Shown: positions 41,359 to 50,730, counted from the first letter of the stretch. The stretch: 64,000 nucleotides of DNA from Carnobacterium divergens DSM 20623 (GCF_000744255.1 NZ_JQLO01000001.1:2170001-2234000); one strand, 5' to 3'. Translations and numbers: made by a program. Notes: generated from the letters alone by a model not told the origin.

Positions 41359-44124
41359 TTACCAGATTTTAATGCCAAATAATTCTTTTAATCCTGATAA
41401 AATGAACGTCGGAATTGCAGGAACAACTAGCAATAAAAGATAAACATTTAATGATAATGGGGCTGTGCCCATCACTGTATTGAAAAATGGAATAATCGTT
41501 ACAAGATACGAACTAATTCCAGCAAATAAAACGGCTGCGACTAAAGGTTTATTTTGGAATGGATTTCTTCTAAATAATGTTTTAGAGCTACGGGCATCAA
41601 AAACGTGCCATAATTGCCCGTAAACAAGCGTTAAAAAGGCTACTGTTTGGGCTTGATTGCTACTCATTCCATTTTTTGCTGCCAAGATAAAGGCTGCGTA
41701 TACCATTAATCCCATTACCGTTCCTCGAATCAACACACGAGACCAGGTGTAATTTGCTAAGACTGACTCTTTTGGATTACGTGGTTTCTCACTCATAATA
41801 TCTGATTCTGCCACATCATATCCTAGTGAAAATGATGGAACAGCGTCACTGACCATATTTACCCAAAGAATCATTAAAGCTGTTAAGGTCGGTGTTGACG
41901 CTGGAACTTGTCCCATCCCTTTTGTGAAGAAAAGCAGTCCAATTAATAAAGATAAGACTTCTGCTACATTTGTTGTCAGCTCATGACGCATAAAGTTTTT
42001 AATATTGGCATAAATGGTTCGTCCACTTTCAACTGTTTTTTGGATCGTCGTAAACTTATCGTCTAGTAAAATCAAATCAGCAGAGTCCTTCGTCACTTCT
42101 GTTCCTGCTATTCCCATTGCAATGCCAATATCTGCGGCTCTTAGTGCAGGCGCATCATTCACTCCATCTCCCGTCATCGCCACGATTTCACCATGTTTTT
42201 GTAGCTGTTCGACAATCCGTTGTTTATGCTCTGGTGAAACACGAGCATAAACTTGTGTCTCTTTGACAACTTCAAATAACTCTTCATCAGTCATTTTTTC
42301 AATTGCTGACCCTTTGATTGAAGGCGCGTCCAACGAGTCAATAATGGTTAAATCATAGGCAATCGCTTTAGCAGTTGCTTCATGGTCCCCAGTAATCATC
42401 ACAACTTTAACTGAAGCTTCCTTCAATTGCTGAACAGATTCTCTGACTTCTTCTCTTGGTGGATCAATAATTCCGGCTATTCCGGTCACAGTAAAGCCTA
42501 CTTCTAATTCTTCCACCGTTCCATTGGTTGCTTCTTCTTTGGTTAAAACTTTTTCCGCTACGGCAAGAGTTCTTAATGCCTCTTTAGCAAAATTCAAGGT
42601 TGTTTCTTCTAATTTTTTAATTAAAAGAGAGGTTTCAACGCGTTCATTTTCATGCAAAATATAGGCGCTTTTTTCAACCAATACATCCGGTGCTCCTTTA
42701 GTATAAAGCTTATACTGGTCGTCTTCTTTTACAATAATACTCATCATTTTCCGACTACTTGTAAAAGGTAAAACTCGGTAAATTTCACTGCCCTTTTCAA
42801 GGATGTCCTTTTTGGTAATTCCGGCTTTCTCTCCTAAAACAACTAAAGCTACCTCTGTTGGATTTCCAAAAGGCTTGTATTGTTGCTCTACCAATTTTAC
42901 TTCGGCTTCATTACATAGAACAGCACCTTTCATAAATGATTGGTAGGCATTCGTATCTGGATTGTCACTGATAATTTTACCTTCTGGTGAATACCCTTTG
43001 CCTGTAACAAAGTATGCGTCACCGTTGGCAAAGAATTGCGTCACGGTCATTTCATTTTTCGTTAACGTTCCTGTTTTATCGGAACAAACATAAGAAGTTG
43101 CGCCTAGCGTCTCAACACTGTTTAGTGATTTAATTAACCCTTTGTTTTTAGCCATCTTACTTGCACCGATGGTTAAAACGATGGATAACACTGCTGGCAA
43201 TGCATCTGGAATAGAGGCTACGGCTAAAGCAATTGAAGTAGACAACACCCCGCCAATTGCGGAAAAAGTTAATGCCCCTGTTGCTTGATAGGATTGAATC
43301 ATTCCAACAATTAAGGTAAACACAACGACTAAACCAGAAATCAACATTAGCGATTTAGTCAATTTTCCAACTGTGTGTTGTAATGGTGAAGGTTTTGACT
43401 CAACCTTTTGAAGCAGCTCAGCAATTTTTCCTAATTCGGTTTTTTGACCGGTTGCAACAACAATCCCAATTCCACTACCATTTGAAACTGTTGATCCTGA
43501 GAACCCCATGTTTCGTTGATCACCAACGCCAATCTCTCCTTCAAGCGCTTGACTGTCCTTTTGAATGGCATCTGCTTCGCCTGTCAAATGCGATTCAATC
43601 ACCTGTAATTCTGACGTATCAACCCATCTGATATCTGCTTCAATAAAATCACCAACGTTTACTTTTACGATATCTCCCGGCACAAGGTCGACTGAATCAT
43701 AGCGTCCCCAATTGCCATTTCGTAAAAGAGCGACTTGACGATTGGAAAGTTGTTTCAACGCATCTAAACTTTTCTTAGCGCTAATTTCTTGCCAAAATGA
43801 CAGGGTCGCATTAATAATAATCAAAATTAAAATTGCCGTTCCTTCATAAAGAGCTTCTGTTCCGTGCTTTACATCGCCTTTAATTTGAAAATCGTAATAG
43901 GCACTGAAAAAAGATAATAAAATTGCACCCATTAAAACAATCACGATTGGCTCTTTAAAACTGCGTAAATAGATTTTCCAATACGGATCTGATTTTTCTT
44001 CGTTTAATTTATTTGCTCCGAAACGCTCTCTATTTGATTCCACAACAGTATCTGTTAATCCTTCTGTCATAGACACATTAAATTCATTTAGTACCTCTTG
44101 GCTCTCCTTGTTGTAAAATTTCAT
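41359..44124 (-). CDS. P2-type cation-transporting ATPase (Ca2+/Mn2+-like)
   Basis: A 921-aa pump of the calcium-type (P2A) family. It has an N-terminal actuator lead-in, SHLTGEAD (TGE loop), CSDKTGTLTKNE (phosphorylation site), KGAPD in the nucleotide domain, and TGDGVNDAPALRAADIG. The transport-site helices keep Asn and Glu in TTNVAEV (M5) and Asn/Asp in VNMVSDAVPS (M6). In M4, however, the usual PE(G/A)LPA reads PDALPA, with Asp for the ion-binding Glu. A related Lactococcus pump (YoaB) exports Mn2+ under a riboswitch, so Mn2+ is possible as well as Ca2+. Start ATG at 44124 with AAGGGAA upstream. A large hairpin lies in its leader (44162-44252). Confidence 0.88.
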   Translation of the reverse strand: MKFYNKESQEVLNEFNVSMTEGLTDTVVESNRERFGANKLNEEKSDPYWKIYLRSFKEPIVIVLMGAILLSFFSAYYDFQIKGDVKHGTEALYEGTAILILIIINATLSFWQEISAKKSLDALKQLSNRQVALLRNGNWGRYDSVDLVPGDIVKVNVGDFIEADIRWVDTSELQVIESHLTGEADAIQKDSQALEGEIGVGDQRNMGFSGSTVSNGSGIGIVVATGQKTELGKIAELLQKVESKPSPLQHTVGKLTKSLMLISGLVVVFTLIVGMIQSYQATGALTFSAIGGVLSTSIALAVASIPDALPAVLSIVLTIGASKMAKNKGLIKSLNSVETLGATSYVCSDKTGTLTKNEMTVTQFFANGDAYFVTGKGYSPEGKIISDNPDTNAYQSFMKGAVLCNEAEVKLVEQQYKPFGNPTEVALVVLGEKAGITKKDILEKGSEIYRVLPFTSSRKMMSIIVKEDDQYKLYTKGAPDVLVEKSAYILHENERVETSLLIKKLEETTLNFAKEALRTLAVAEKVLTKEEATNGTVEELEVGFTVTGIAGIIDPPREEVRESVQQLKEASVKVVMITGDHEATAKAIAYDLTIIDSLDAPSIKGSAIEKMTDEELFEVVKETQVYARVSPEHKQRIVEQLQKHGEIVAMTGDGVNDAPALRAADIGIAMGIAGTEVTKDSADLILLDDKFTTIQKTVESGRTIYANIKNFMRHELTTNVAEVLSLLIGLLFFTKGMGQVPASTPTLTALMILWVNMVSDAVPSFSLGYDVAESDIMSEKPRNPKESVLANYTWSRVLIRGTVMGLMVYAAFILAAKNGMSSNQAQTVAFLTLVYGQLWHVFDARSSKTLFRRNPFQNKPLVAAVLFAGISSYLVTIIPFFNTVMGTAPLSLNVYLLLLVVPAIPTFILSGLKELFGIKIW

Positions 44125-44161
44125 TCAACCATTCCCTTCTGCTTCTGTTAATTTTCAAAAT

Positions 44162-44252
44162 AAATACAAAAAAGAGCGCACGCCTTCAAGATGTTCTCCT
44201 CACCCTTGGAGAACTAGATCTTGAAAGCTTGCGCCCAACCTAATTTGTATTT
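44162..44252 (-). promoter_or_regulatory. Structured leader (attenuator or riboswitch candidate) of the cation ATPase gene
   Basis: A 91-base element with nested complementary arms: outer AAATACAAA / TTTGTATTT, then GCGCA / TGCGC, then TTCAAGAT / ATCTTGAA, then GTTCTCC / GGAGAAC around an apical loop. On the minus strand a C-T6 run follows the inner stems. A TATACT -10 (complement at 44265-44270) would start transcription just upstream, so it lies at the 5' end of the ATPase mRNA. It could equally be the terminator of the upstream gene. It does not match the yybP-ykoY or M-box consensus as I recall them. Confidence 0.6.
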
Positions 44253-44353
44253 AACTGTTTAATCAGTATATCATTTTTTTCTATGGTTATCTATAAGTTC
44301 TATCGGATTCTCATTTTTTGTTCATAATTTAAAATAAGTTATTCAAGTACGCT

Positions 44354-45289
44354 TTATTTTGTAAGAACAATGTTATAAAAACCAAAGTTTGAACCACTAT
44401 CAGTCAATAATATCTTTAAGCTCTTAGCATTGTTCACTGGAATTTCAAAATGGGTATCAGCTAATTCAGCAGATATTTTATGCTCTTCGCTCAACTCATT
44501 ATCTAGAAATATTTTCATTTTAGCATCTTCAATATAACTTGAATTTGAATCATCTACTTTTCCAACATCAAATTCAATTTTGGAATACTTTCTGTCTAAA
44601 TTAAACAGTCCATAACTTCCTTCTCGACTGTATTTGGAGTTTGTAAGCACAAATCCATGTTTTTGTTCTTTTCCAGCTACTAAAAAAGAATCATTTTCTT
44701 CCTCTTCATAATTGATTTCATTTTTCCCACTGTATAATAACTTTTTAACATCTTCGAATTTAATTTTGTTTATCTTATTGATTTCTTGATTGCCTATAAA
44801 GATTTTATTTTGGTCATCATCATACTGAATCTCTTTACCAGTTACATTTTTAAGAATATTCTCATGATAGTAATGATCTCCATCAACATTAGCAACTAAA
44901 TTATTTTTAGCTTTTACCATTAAACCATCGACTACTAATTCAGTATCACTAATTTCAGCGTATTTCTTTTCACCTAAAAGCTTATTCTTATTTTTCATTT
45001 TAGTACTTTCTTTTTGTAAATTCACAATATTTTCCGAAAGCTCTTTATTTTCTTTCTCTAGATCATCAGCACGATTGATATATTTTTCTACATCAGGAAA
45101 AGCAACTTCTATTGCTTTTTCAGTTGGAAGAATCGTTAATAGAATTGGCGCTAAAGCAACAAACATCGGTAAAAATATCTCTACTGTTTTTGAAAAATTT
45201 CTATCTTCACTTTTGTAAAATTTATACCCTAACATTCCTACAACAATCACTACTAATCCATAATATCCAAATCTTATAGCATTTCCCAC
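44354..45289 (-). CDS. Membrane protein with coiled coil and NPCBM-like C-terminal domain
   Basis: A 311-aa protein of unknown role. I prefer the GTG at 45289 (AAGGAG 7 bases upstream); the ATG at 45295 is only a base or so from that site. It has two N-terminal membrane helices (about 5-22 and 34-52), a charged coiled coil (about 67-105, DLEKENKELSENIVNLQKES), a middle part resembling stalk domains of copper amine oxidases (VDGLMVKAKNNLVANVDG), and a C-terminal region with YGLFNLDRKYSKIEFDVG and DDS, as in NPCBM/NEW2 carbohydrate-binding-type domains. Topology of the C-terminal part (inside or outside) is not clear. No operon partners are apparent. Confidence 0.72.
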   Translation of the reverse strand: MGNAIRFGYYGLVVIVVGMLGYKFYKSEDRNFSKTVEIFLPMFVALAPILLTILPTEKAIEVAFPDVEKYINRADDLEKENKELSENIVNLQKESTKMKNKNKLLGEKKYAEISDTELVVDGLMVKAKNNLVANVDGDHYYHENILKNVTGKEIQYDDDQNKIFIGNQEINKINKIKFEDVKKLLYSGKNEINYEEEENDSFLVAGKEQKHGFVLTNSKYSREGSYGLFNLDRKYSKIEFDVGKVDDSNSSYIEDAKMKIFLDNELSEEHKISAELADTHFEIPVNNAKSLKILLTDSGSNFGFYNIVLTK

Positions 45290-45418
45290 TATCATTCTCC
45301 TTAAATATTTTTTAGTTTAAACAAATAGTACAAGAAATAAATAATTTCTCAGTCTATAAATTATATCATAAAAATAACCTTCGTTCTATGTAAAGATGAT
45401 ACATCTTTTTTCAACTAA

Positions 45419-45449
45419 AAAGAACCATTCTTTTAAAGAATGGTTCTCC
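45419..45449 (-). terminator. Terminator of DUF1002 gene
   Basis: AGAACCATTCTTT / AAAGAATGGTTCT (13-bp stem, 1-base centre) ends in TTTT on the minus strand, 8 bases past the stop codon. Confidence 0.85.
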
Positions 45450-45454
45450 TTTAT

Positions 45455-46426
45455 CTAATTAAAAAATCCTGTTACCCAGCTGACAAAACGATCCCAACTA
45501 TTGCTTACTTTTTGTAAAAAGTTCTGTGCTTCTTCTGAGTTTAACGAATTGCGGGCTTCTCCAAGCCAGTTTTTCGCATTATCCATAACGTCTTTTCCGA
45601 AGTTATTGAGTTGGCTAATCAATTCTTTGTTATTAATCGCTGGCGAATTTTGGAAGCGAATCATGAAATTAGTAATTTGTGTAGTTTGTTCAGGTGTCAC
45701 AACTTTATCTAAATTGTTGTTTTTCAATGCTTCGTTGACAATTTTTTCAACATCTTCTTTTGTCGCAAGTTGATCTTGTTTTTCATGAATTTTTGCAAGT
45801 TCCGCTTTAATTTCAGCAAAGGCAACATTTAGATTCGCGTCACTAAAATCTGCATTGTCTTTATTCGCTTCTGAAATTCCTGAAATAACTCCCAGCTCTT
45901 CTTGCCCAACTGCAATTGACTCTTTGTCTAACGCTTGACCATTCTCATCAAAAGCCATAAATACGCCGGCTAAAGCTCCTTCTCCTGTTACAGGAACTGC
46001 TGAAGCTACTTTGATGGTCGCATCCGTTACACCTGCTGTAATGCTTGCATTTCGATACTGTTCAGTAGTAATCAATGTGATATTTTCGGGCGTTACGATT
46101 TCGACTTTTACACCATCACCTGCTGATGTCCGTTGAATCAGTGAACTGGAATAAACTTGGGCACCTGGATTATTGCTGTTTTGTAAATATTTTGAAATAA
46201 CATTGCCATCTACGACAAACTCATCGACAGCATCGTCTGATTGAATCCCTAATAACTTGCGTGTTTCTGCAATTTGGCTTTGATTTAATGTTACGCCTCT
46301 TGTAAAAGCTGGTTTTCCCCATGTTTCATTGATTGACGTACGGGCTTGAGCTGGATGAGCACTTGCTAATCCACCCAGTGTTAACAGACCAACAAAGCTA
46401 GCAGTAAGTATTTTTTTTAGTTTCAT
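45455..46426 (-). CDS. Secreted DUF1002 family protein
   Basis: A 323-aa exported protein of the DUF1002 (YpuA-like) family, function not established. Start ATG at 46426 with GGAGGCAA upstream. Signal peptide about 1-29 (AQART). The N-terminal domain carries the family pattern GVTLNQSQIAETRKLLGI and VPVTGEGALAGVFMAFD (about 45-180). The C-terminal half is helical (KDVMDNAKNWLGEARNSLNS ... WDRFVSWVTGFF). It is a single-gene unit with its own terminator. YpuA relatives have been linked to envelope stress, but nothing in this context shows that. Confidence 0.82.
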   Translation of the reverse strand: MKLKKILTASFVGLLTLGGLASAHPAQARTSINETWGKPAFTRGVTLNQSQIAETRKLLGIQSDDAVDEFVVDGNVISKYLQNSNNPGAQVYSSSLIQRTSAGDGVKVEIVTPENITLITTEQYRNASITAGVTDATIKVASAVPVTGEGALAGVFMAFDENGQALDKESIAVGQEELGVISGISEANKDNADFSDANLNVAFAEIKAELAKIHEKQDQLATKEDVEKIVNEALKNNNLDKVVTPEQTTQITNFMIRFQNSPAINNKELISQLNNFGKDVMDNAKNWLGEARNSLNSEEAQNFLQKVSNSWDRFVSWVTGFFN

Positions 46427-46635
46427 CTAATTGTTGCCTCCTATTTTATAACGATTGTGGACTAATTTCATTTAAATGCTCGTTCATTGGTATTCTACTT
46501 AGCATAATTTTAATCGTTTCGCCTTCTTTTAGCAACGGTTAAGTACTTAAGTTTTATTAAGGTTATTCTAAAAATTTACTTAATGAAAAAACTGCACCTA
46601 TCCTAAATACAGTCATTGGGCTCTAGCTTCCAACA

Positions 46636-46667
46636 AAAAAAGAATCACTCTCTATTAGAATGACTCT
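46636..46667 (-). terminator. Terminator of DUF956 gene / mannose PTS operon
   Basis: AAGAGTCATTCT pairs with AGAGTGATTCTT (two G-T pairs, 5-base loop), followed on the minus strand by seven T, just after the DUF956 stop. Confidence 0.75.
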
Positions 46668-46682
46668 TGGTTAAATAGATGT

Positions 46683-47063
46683 TTAGTTAGTTTTCTTTTT
46701 CCCCATTGATTTAAATGCTCGTTTAATCACATCAAAGAAGCTCAATGATTGAACCATATGACTTGGATCTACATATTCTCGCATGGCTCTAAGAACTTTT
46801 TTAGGGTTTTTTGACGAAAATGTGAAAGTCCCATTTCTCTTTGTTTTAATCGCATAACGCGGAATCCATTTCCCCTTAAACATGACTGAAGCAATCACTT
46901 GGTCAACTTCTTCCCACGGAATTTGAATAAATTTATGAGCATCCCGAGCATTGTAAAATTCAAAACCGTTATTTCCAATCATAATTTTCCCGTAATCTGT
47001 TAGACCTGTAAAAGCGGTGGCATCTATCACCAAATCTACCTTTGTGTTAATTGACTCTACCAT
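46683..47063 (-). CDS. manO: DUF956 family protein, mannose-PTS-associated (ManO-like)
   Basis: A 126-aa cytoplasmic protein of DUF956, usually encoded last in mannose-family PTS operons of Lactobacillales and thought to modulate that PTS. The start is the ATG at 47063 with GGAGCGG 8 bases upstream; the reading from 47096 has no site. The fold is PH/GRAM-like, with YGKIMIGNNGFEFYNARD and IPWEEVDQVIASV. It follows EIID by 130 bases, with a terminator hairpin between that probably reduces its expression. Confidence 0.87.
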   Translation of the reverse strand: MVESINTKVDLVIDATAFTGLTDYGKIMIGNNGFEFYNARDAHKFIQIPWEEVDQVIASVMFKGKWIPRYAIKTKRNGTFTFSSKNPKKVLRAMREYVDPSHMVQSLSFFDVIKRAFKSMGKKKTN

Positions 47064-47131
47064 TCTATCCGCTCCATTTCGTTTAACTTGTTTCATTCAT
47101 TATACGTTTTTTTTTTTAGTTTCGCCAATAA

Positions 47132-47168
47132 AAAAAGTGGCTGAGACAATTATCTGCAGCCACTTTTT
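47132..47168 (-). terminator. Terminator after EIID gene
   Basis: AAAAAGTGGCTG / CAGCCACTTTTT (12-bp stem) follows the EIID gene with a T-run on the minus strand. Some read-through to the DUF956 gene is likely. Confidence 0.8.
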
Positions 47169-47193
47169 AGATAAGCACTAATTGGTTATCGGC

Positions 47194-48111
47194 TTATAAA
47201 AGACCGATTACGTGACCAAGCACACCAACTACGAATAAACCAAGAATGATAATGATTGGGCTAACTTTTTTCTTCAATAACCACATGCAGAAGAATGTTA
47301 ATAATAATGCAGCTAAACCAGGAATCAATTGATCTAAGTTGTTTTGTAACGTTGTTACTTTAGTAGATGAAAGGGCTAATCCTGAGTTCACTTGTTCGAA
47401 AGCATTGCGAATTCCTTCGCCGCCTCCTGGAAGTTTATCCCATTCAATATACGCACCTTTGTCTAGCTTAACTTCAGAGACAACTGGTAAGAATTTAATG
47501 GATACCCACCGCTGTACTAAGGCTGCCAGAACGAACATCCCAAGAATTGACGCTCCTTTTGTCACGTCTTGTAATACGCCACCAGAAAGATCTTCTGTAA
47601 TTTTAGAACCGGCTTTATAACCGAATTCTTGTGTGTACCACATAAAGCCCCAACGAATTAAGTTCCATGCTACGAAGAAAATAATTGGACCAAGAATGTT
47701 TCCACCCATTGCTAATGATGCACCTAGTGCGCCTAACATTGGACGAACTGTAAACCAGAATACTGGATCACCAACACCAGCTAATGGACCCATCATCCCA
47801 ACTTTAACCCCTTGGATTGCTACGTCATCAACTGGCGCGCCATTCGCACGTTCTTCTTCAAGTGCTAAGGTTACCCCAAGAATTGGTGAAGCAATATATG
47901 GGTGAGTATTAAAGAACTCTAAGTGACGTTTCAATGCTGCTGAACGATCTTCTTTTGTTTTATATAATTTTTTGATCGCTGGGATCATTGAGAATGCCCA
48001 ACCACCATTTTGCATACGTTCATAGTTCCAAGAACCTTGAATAAATGTTGAACGCCATGCAACGGCTAAACGATCTTTTTTCGTTAAATGAATTTTTTCT
48101 GTTTCTGCCAT
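47194..48111 (-). CDS. manZ: Mannose-family PTS EIID component
   Basis: A 305-aa membrane subunit that with EIIC forms the sugar channel of a mannose/glucose-type PTS; in relatives EIIC-EIID is also the receptor for class IIa bacteriocins. Hallmarks: RSTFIQGSWNYERMQNGGW near the start, EFFNTHPYIASPILGVTLALEEERANG, and VGMMGPLAGVGDPVFW. The C-terminal membrane helix ends KKKVSPIIIILGLFVVG. Start ATG at 48111 with AAAGGAGGAAAAG upstream. It follows EIIC by 97 bases in the operon. Confidence 0.95.
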   Translation of the reverse strand: MAETEKIHLTKKDRLAVAWRSTFIQGSWNYERMQNGGWAFSMIPAIKKLYKTKEDRSAALKRHLEFFNTHPYIASPILGVTLALEEERANGAPVDDVAIQGVKVGMMGPLAGVGDPVFWFTVRPMLGALGASLAMGGNILGPIIFFVAWNLIRWGFMWYTQEFGYKAGSKITEDLSGGVLQDVTKGASILGMFVLAALVQRWVSIKFLPVVSEVKLDKGAYIEWDKLPGGGEGIRNAFEQVNSGLALSSTKVTTLQNNLDQLIPGLAALLLTFFCMWLLKKKVSPIIIILGLFVVGVLGHVIGLL

Positions 48112-48208
48112 TTTTCTTTTCCTCCTTTGTCATGCTCTCTTAGGGGTTGAAACCTTAGAGACACGATACAAATCGAACATTATAAGACTTTGCTAGCTAC
48201 TTTTTAAT

Positions 48209-49012
48209 TTAATAGTCGTTTAAGATATCCCCCAGTGGGTCGCCAGAATTGCTTCCGCCGCCACCGTTTGAAGAACCACCCATTTTAGAAAGGTTCAAGT
48301 AAATCAGTGCTAATGCAACACCAAGTGCTCCAAGAGCGATTAATGTTAATTGAGAAATTGCTGCTACAACGAAACCGATAATAAAGAATGGCCATACTTC
48401 TTTTGTTGCCATCATATTGATTACTAATGCGTAACCAACGGCAACGACCATTCCACCACCAATAGCCATACCTTCAGTTAACCATGCTGGCATTGATTCC
48501 AAGAATGATTGAACCGTTTCTGCTGGGATGAATAAAAGTGCTGCTGCAGGAATTGCAATACGAATCCCTTGCATACATACTGCAAGAATGTGTAACATTT
48601 CAATTTTTCTGATATTTCCATCTTCTGCCGCTGTATCCATCATGTGAACGATAGGTACTGCAAGCGTACGAACGATCATTGTTAAGAATAAACCTGCTAC
48701 TGCAAGTGGAACCGCGATTGCGATTGCTGATGGAACGCCTTTAACGCCTTGTCCACCTAATACTAAAATAATTGCTGATGCAACGGATGCCAATGCAGCA
48801 TCTGGTGCTACGGCTGCTCCAATATTTGCCCATCCAAGAGCGATCATTTGAAGTGTACCGCCAAGAACGATACCCGCTGTCAAGTTACCTGTTACTAATC
48901 CGATTAACGTACATGCTACTAGTGGTTGATGAAATTGGAATTCATCTAAAATTCCTTCCATACCAGCTAGAAAAGCAATTAATATTACTAAAACAATTGA
49001 TATAATAGACAT
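48209..49012 (-). CDS. manY: Mannose-family PTS EIIC component
   Basis: A 267-aa polytopic membrane subunit of the mannose-type PTS. The N-terminal helices contain DEFQFHQPLVACTLIGLVTGN and GGTLQMIALGWANIGAAVAPD, both diagnostic for EIIC-Man. The C-terminus has a short Gly/Ser-rich tail (SSNGGGGSNSGDPLG) typical of lactic acid bacteria. Start ATG at 49012 with AGGAGG upstream. It is 24 bases downstream of EIIAB. Confidence 0.95.
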   Translation of the reverse strand: MSIISIVLVILIAFLAGMEGILDEFQFHQPLVACTLIGLVTGNLTAGIVLGGTLQMIALGWANIGAAVAPDAALASVASAIILVLGGQGVKGVPSAIAIAVPLAVAGLFLTMIVRTLAVPIVHMMDTAAEDGNIRKIEMLHILAVCMQGIRIAIPAAALLFIPAETVQSFLESMPAWLTEGMAIGGGMVVAVGYALVINMMATKEVWPFFIIGFVVAAISQLTLIALGALGVALALIYLNLSKMGGSSNGGGGSNSGDPLGDILNDY

Positions 49013-49036
49013 AATAGCCTCCTAATTAATTTATTT

Positions 49037-50032
49037 TTACTTTGCGTTAGCTAATTCAGCTTTTGCTTTTTTAAGAATGTCATCCATGTTGGCTTGAGAA
49101 TCATTTGGTACTTTACGAACATCAAATTTAATGCCTTTTTCTTTCATTTCTTCAAAATGTTTAACATCTTCTGGTCCCATTGAAAGAACTTTGCTTACAA
49201 CAACTTTCCCAACGGAATGAGCCATTGATCCAACATTTACTTCTTTGATATCTACGCCACCTTCAACTGCTCTAAGAACGTCTTCAGGGTTTTCAAATAA
49301 TAGCAATGCTTTTGTATTTCCAAAGCGAGGATCTTTTGAGATTTCAATCATTTTACTAATTGGAATAACATTTGCTTTAACACCAGGTGGTGCAGCTTGT
49401 TCAATCAATTTTTTACGTAAATCGTCTTTTGCAACTGTATCTGAAACAACGATAATACGATTTGGTTGTGTTGATTTTGTCCATGCTGTTGCAACTTGAC
49501 CGTGTAATAAACGAGAATCCACACGTGCCAATACAAATTTGATTTTGCCATCTCCAACAACCGTTCCTGGAGCAAGTGATCCTTTTGGTTGTGCATCTTC
49601 AGTAACGACAGCAGCTGTTTTATCTTTAGGCTCTAATTCTTCAGGTTGAATTCTAACCCCTTCTTTAGCTGTTCCAAGAATATGTGTTGCAATTTCTTGA
49701 GCTGACGTCATTGAAAAACGTGACGCATAAGCTTCAATTACCATTGGTAAATTCATACCGGCAACGATTGCCCATTTGTCTTTGTGTGCTTCAAACAAAC
49801 TATTTGCTTGATTGAAGGGTGTTCCGCCCCATAGATCGACTAAGAATAATACTTCGTCTTGATTGTCAAAAGATGCAATTGCAGCTTCCATTTTTGCTTT
49901 TACATCGTCTGGACCTTCACTTGGCATCAACGTAATAGCCTTTACGTTTTCTTGCTCTCCAAAAATCATTGCGCCAGATTGCAAGATGCCTTCAGCGAAT
50001 TCGCCATGACTTGCTAGGATAATTCCTACCAT
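49037..50032 (-). CDS. manX: Mannose-family PTS EIIAB component
   Basis: A 331-aa cytoplasmic phosphocarrier. The EIIA domain (about 1-140) has the phosphorylation His in ILASHGEFAEG (H9). An Ala/Pro/Lys linker (about 142-158) leads to the EIIB domain (about 165-331) with its phosphorylation His in VDSRLLHGQVATAW. It passes phosphate from HPr to the sugar. Start ATG at 50032 with TAGGAGG upstream. A hairpin lies in the gap to the separate EIIB gene upstream. Confidence 0.95.
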   Translation of the reverse strand: MVGIILASHGEFAEGILQSGAMIFGEQENVKAITLMPSEGPDDVKAKMEAAIASFDNQDEVLFLVDLWGGTPFNQANSLFEAHKDKWAIVAGMNLPMVIEAYASRFSMTSAQEIATHILGTAKEGVRIQPEELEPKDKTAAVVTEDAQPKGSLAPGTVVGDGKIKFVLARVDSRLLHGQVATAWTKSTQPNRIIVVSDTVAKDDLRKKLIEQAAPPGVKANVIPISKMIEISKDPRFGNTKALLLFENPEDVLRAVEGGVDIKEVNVGSMAHSVGKVVVSKVLSMGPEDVKHFEEMKEKGIKFDVRKVPNDSQANMDDILKKAKAELANAK

Positions 50033-50070
50033 CTCTCTACCTCCTAAATAATGTCTCTAGATTTTGTTCA

Positions 50071-50099
50071 AATAGCTGCCAACCTGCACAGCTATTTTT
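50071..50099. other. Hairpin between EIIB and EIIAB genes
   Basis: AAATAGCTG / CAGCTATTT (9-bp stem, 10-base loop) lies about 40 bases upstream of manX. On the plus strand it is followed by TTT; on the minus (coding) strand there is no T-run, so mRNA processing or stability is more likely than termination. Confidence 0.4.
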
Positions 50100-50184
50100 T
50101 ACACGTTTCGTTAGTCTTTGTCTATTAAAAACAGACTTTCCTAACAAAACCGCCCCCTTTCAAGGTTCCTTTTATTTGATCATT

Positions 50185-50679
50185 TTAAACCTTCGCTTTT
50201 TTTAATACATCCATCAGATTTTGTTTACTATCAGTAATGACTTTTCGAATTTCCAACTCGGTTCCTTGGGCATTTAAATAATGAAAAGCTTCTAAATCCG
50301 CATCATCAACAGCAATTGTGTTGGCAACCATTTTTTTTCCGGTGGTATAACCCATCGCACCAATGTTTACAGCTGGAAAATGAATACCTGACTTGACTAC
50401 TTTTGAAACTTCAACTGGATTCGTAAATAATAGAATAACTTTCACACCATCAAATAATGGATTCGAGTAGACTTCAATCATCTTGGCAACGGTAATCACG
50501 TTTACTTTGATGCCTGGTGGAGCCGCTTGTTGAAGTAAGATTTTTCGGATATTGTCTTTCGTCACAGCGTCACTGACAACGATAATTCGCTGAATGTCGA
50601 GTCGTTTAGCCCAGACGATTGCAACTTGCCCGTGGATGAGTCGATCGTCGATTCTTACTAACCGGATATCGATTCCCAA
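50185..50679 (-). CDS. Mannose-family PTS EIIB component, separate
   Basis: A 164-aa stand-alone EIIB. I choose the TTG at 50679 (MGIDIRLVRIDDRLIHGQVA), with AGAAGGGG 5 bases upstream; the ATG at 50703 has no ribosome site and lies only about 17 bases after the expected sigma-54 start. The phosphorylation His is in DDRLIHGQVAIVW. The rest follows the EIIB fold (QAAPPGIKVNVITVAKMIEVY). An extra EIIB before EIIAB-C-D is also seen in some Listeria and Enterococcus mpt-type operons and may serve to sense the PTS state. Transcription is from the sigma-54 promoter at 50731-50747. Confidence 0.9.
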   Translation of the reverse strand: MGIDIRLVRIDDRLIHGQVAIVWAKRLDIQRIIVVSDAVTKDNIRKILLQQAAPPGIKVNVITVAKMIEVYSNPLFDGVKVILLFTNPVEVSKVVKSGIHFPAVNIGAMGYTTGKKMVANTIAVDDADLEAFHYLNAQGTELEIRKVITDSKQNLMDVLKKAKV

Positions 50680-50730
50680 CAGAACCCCTTCTTTCTTGTT
50701 CATCCATTTGTTTGGCTTCTCTTATTATAT

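Noticed and set aside
44162-44252. yybP-ykoY manganese riboswitch call for the ATPase leader
   Set aside because: The conserved GGGGAGUAG-type loop and partner loop that I know for this class are not present, so only a generic structured leader is reported.
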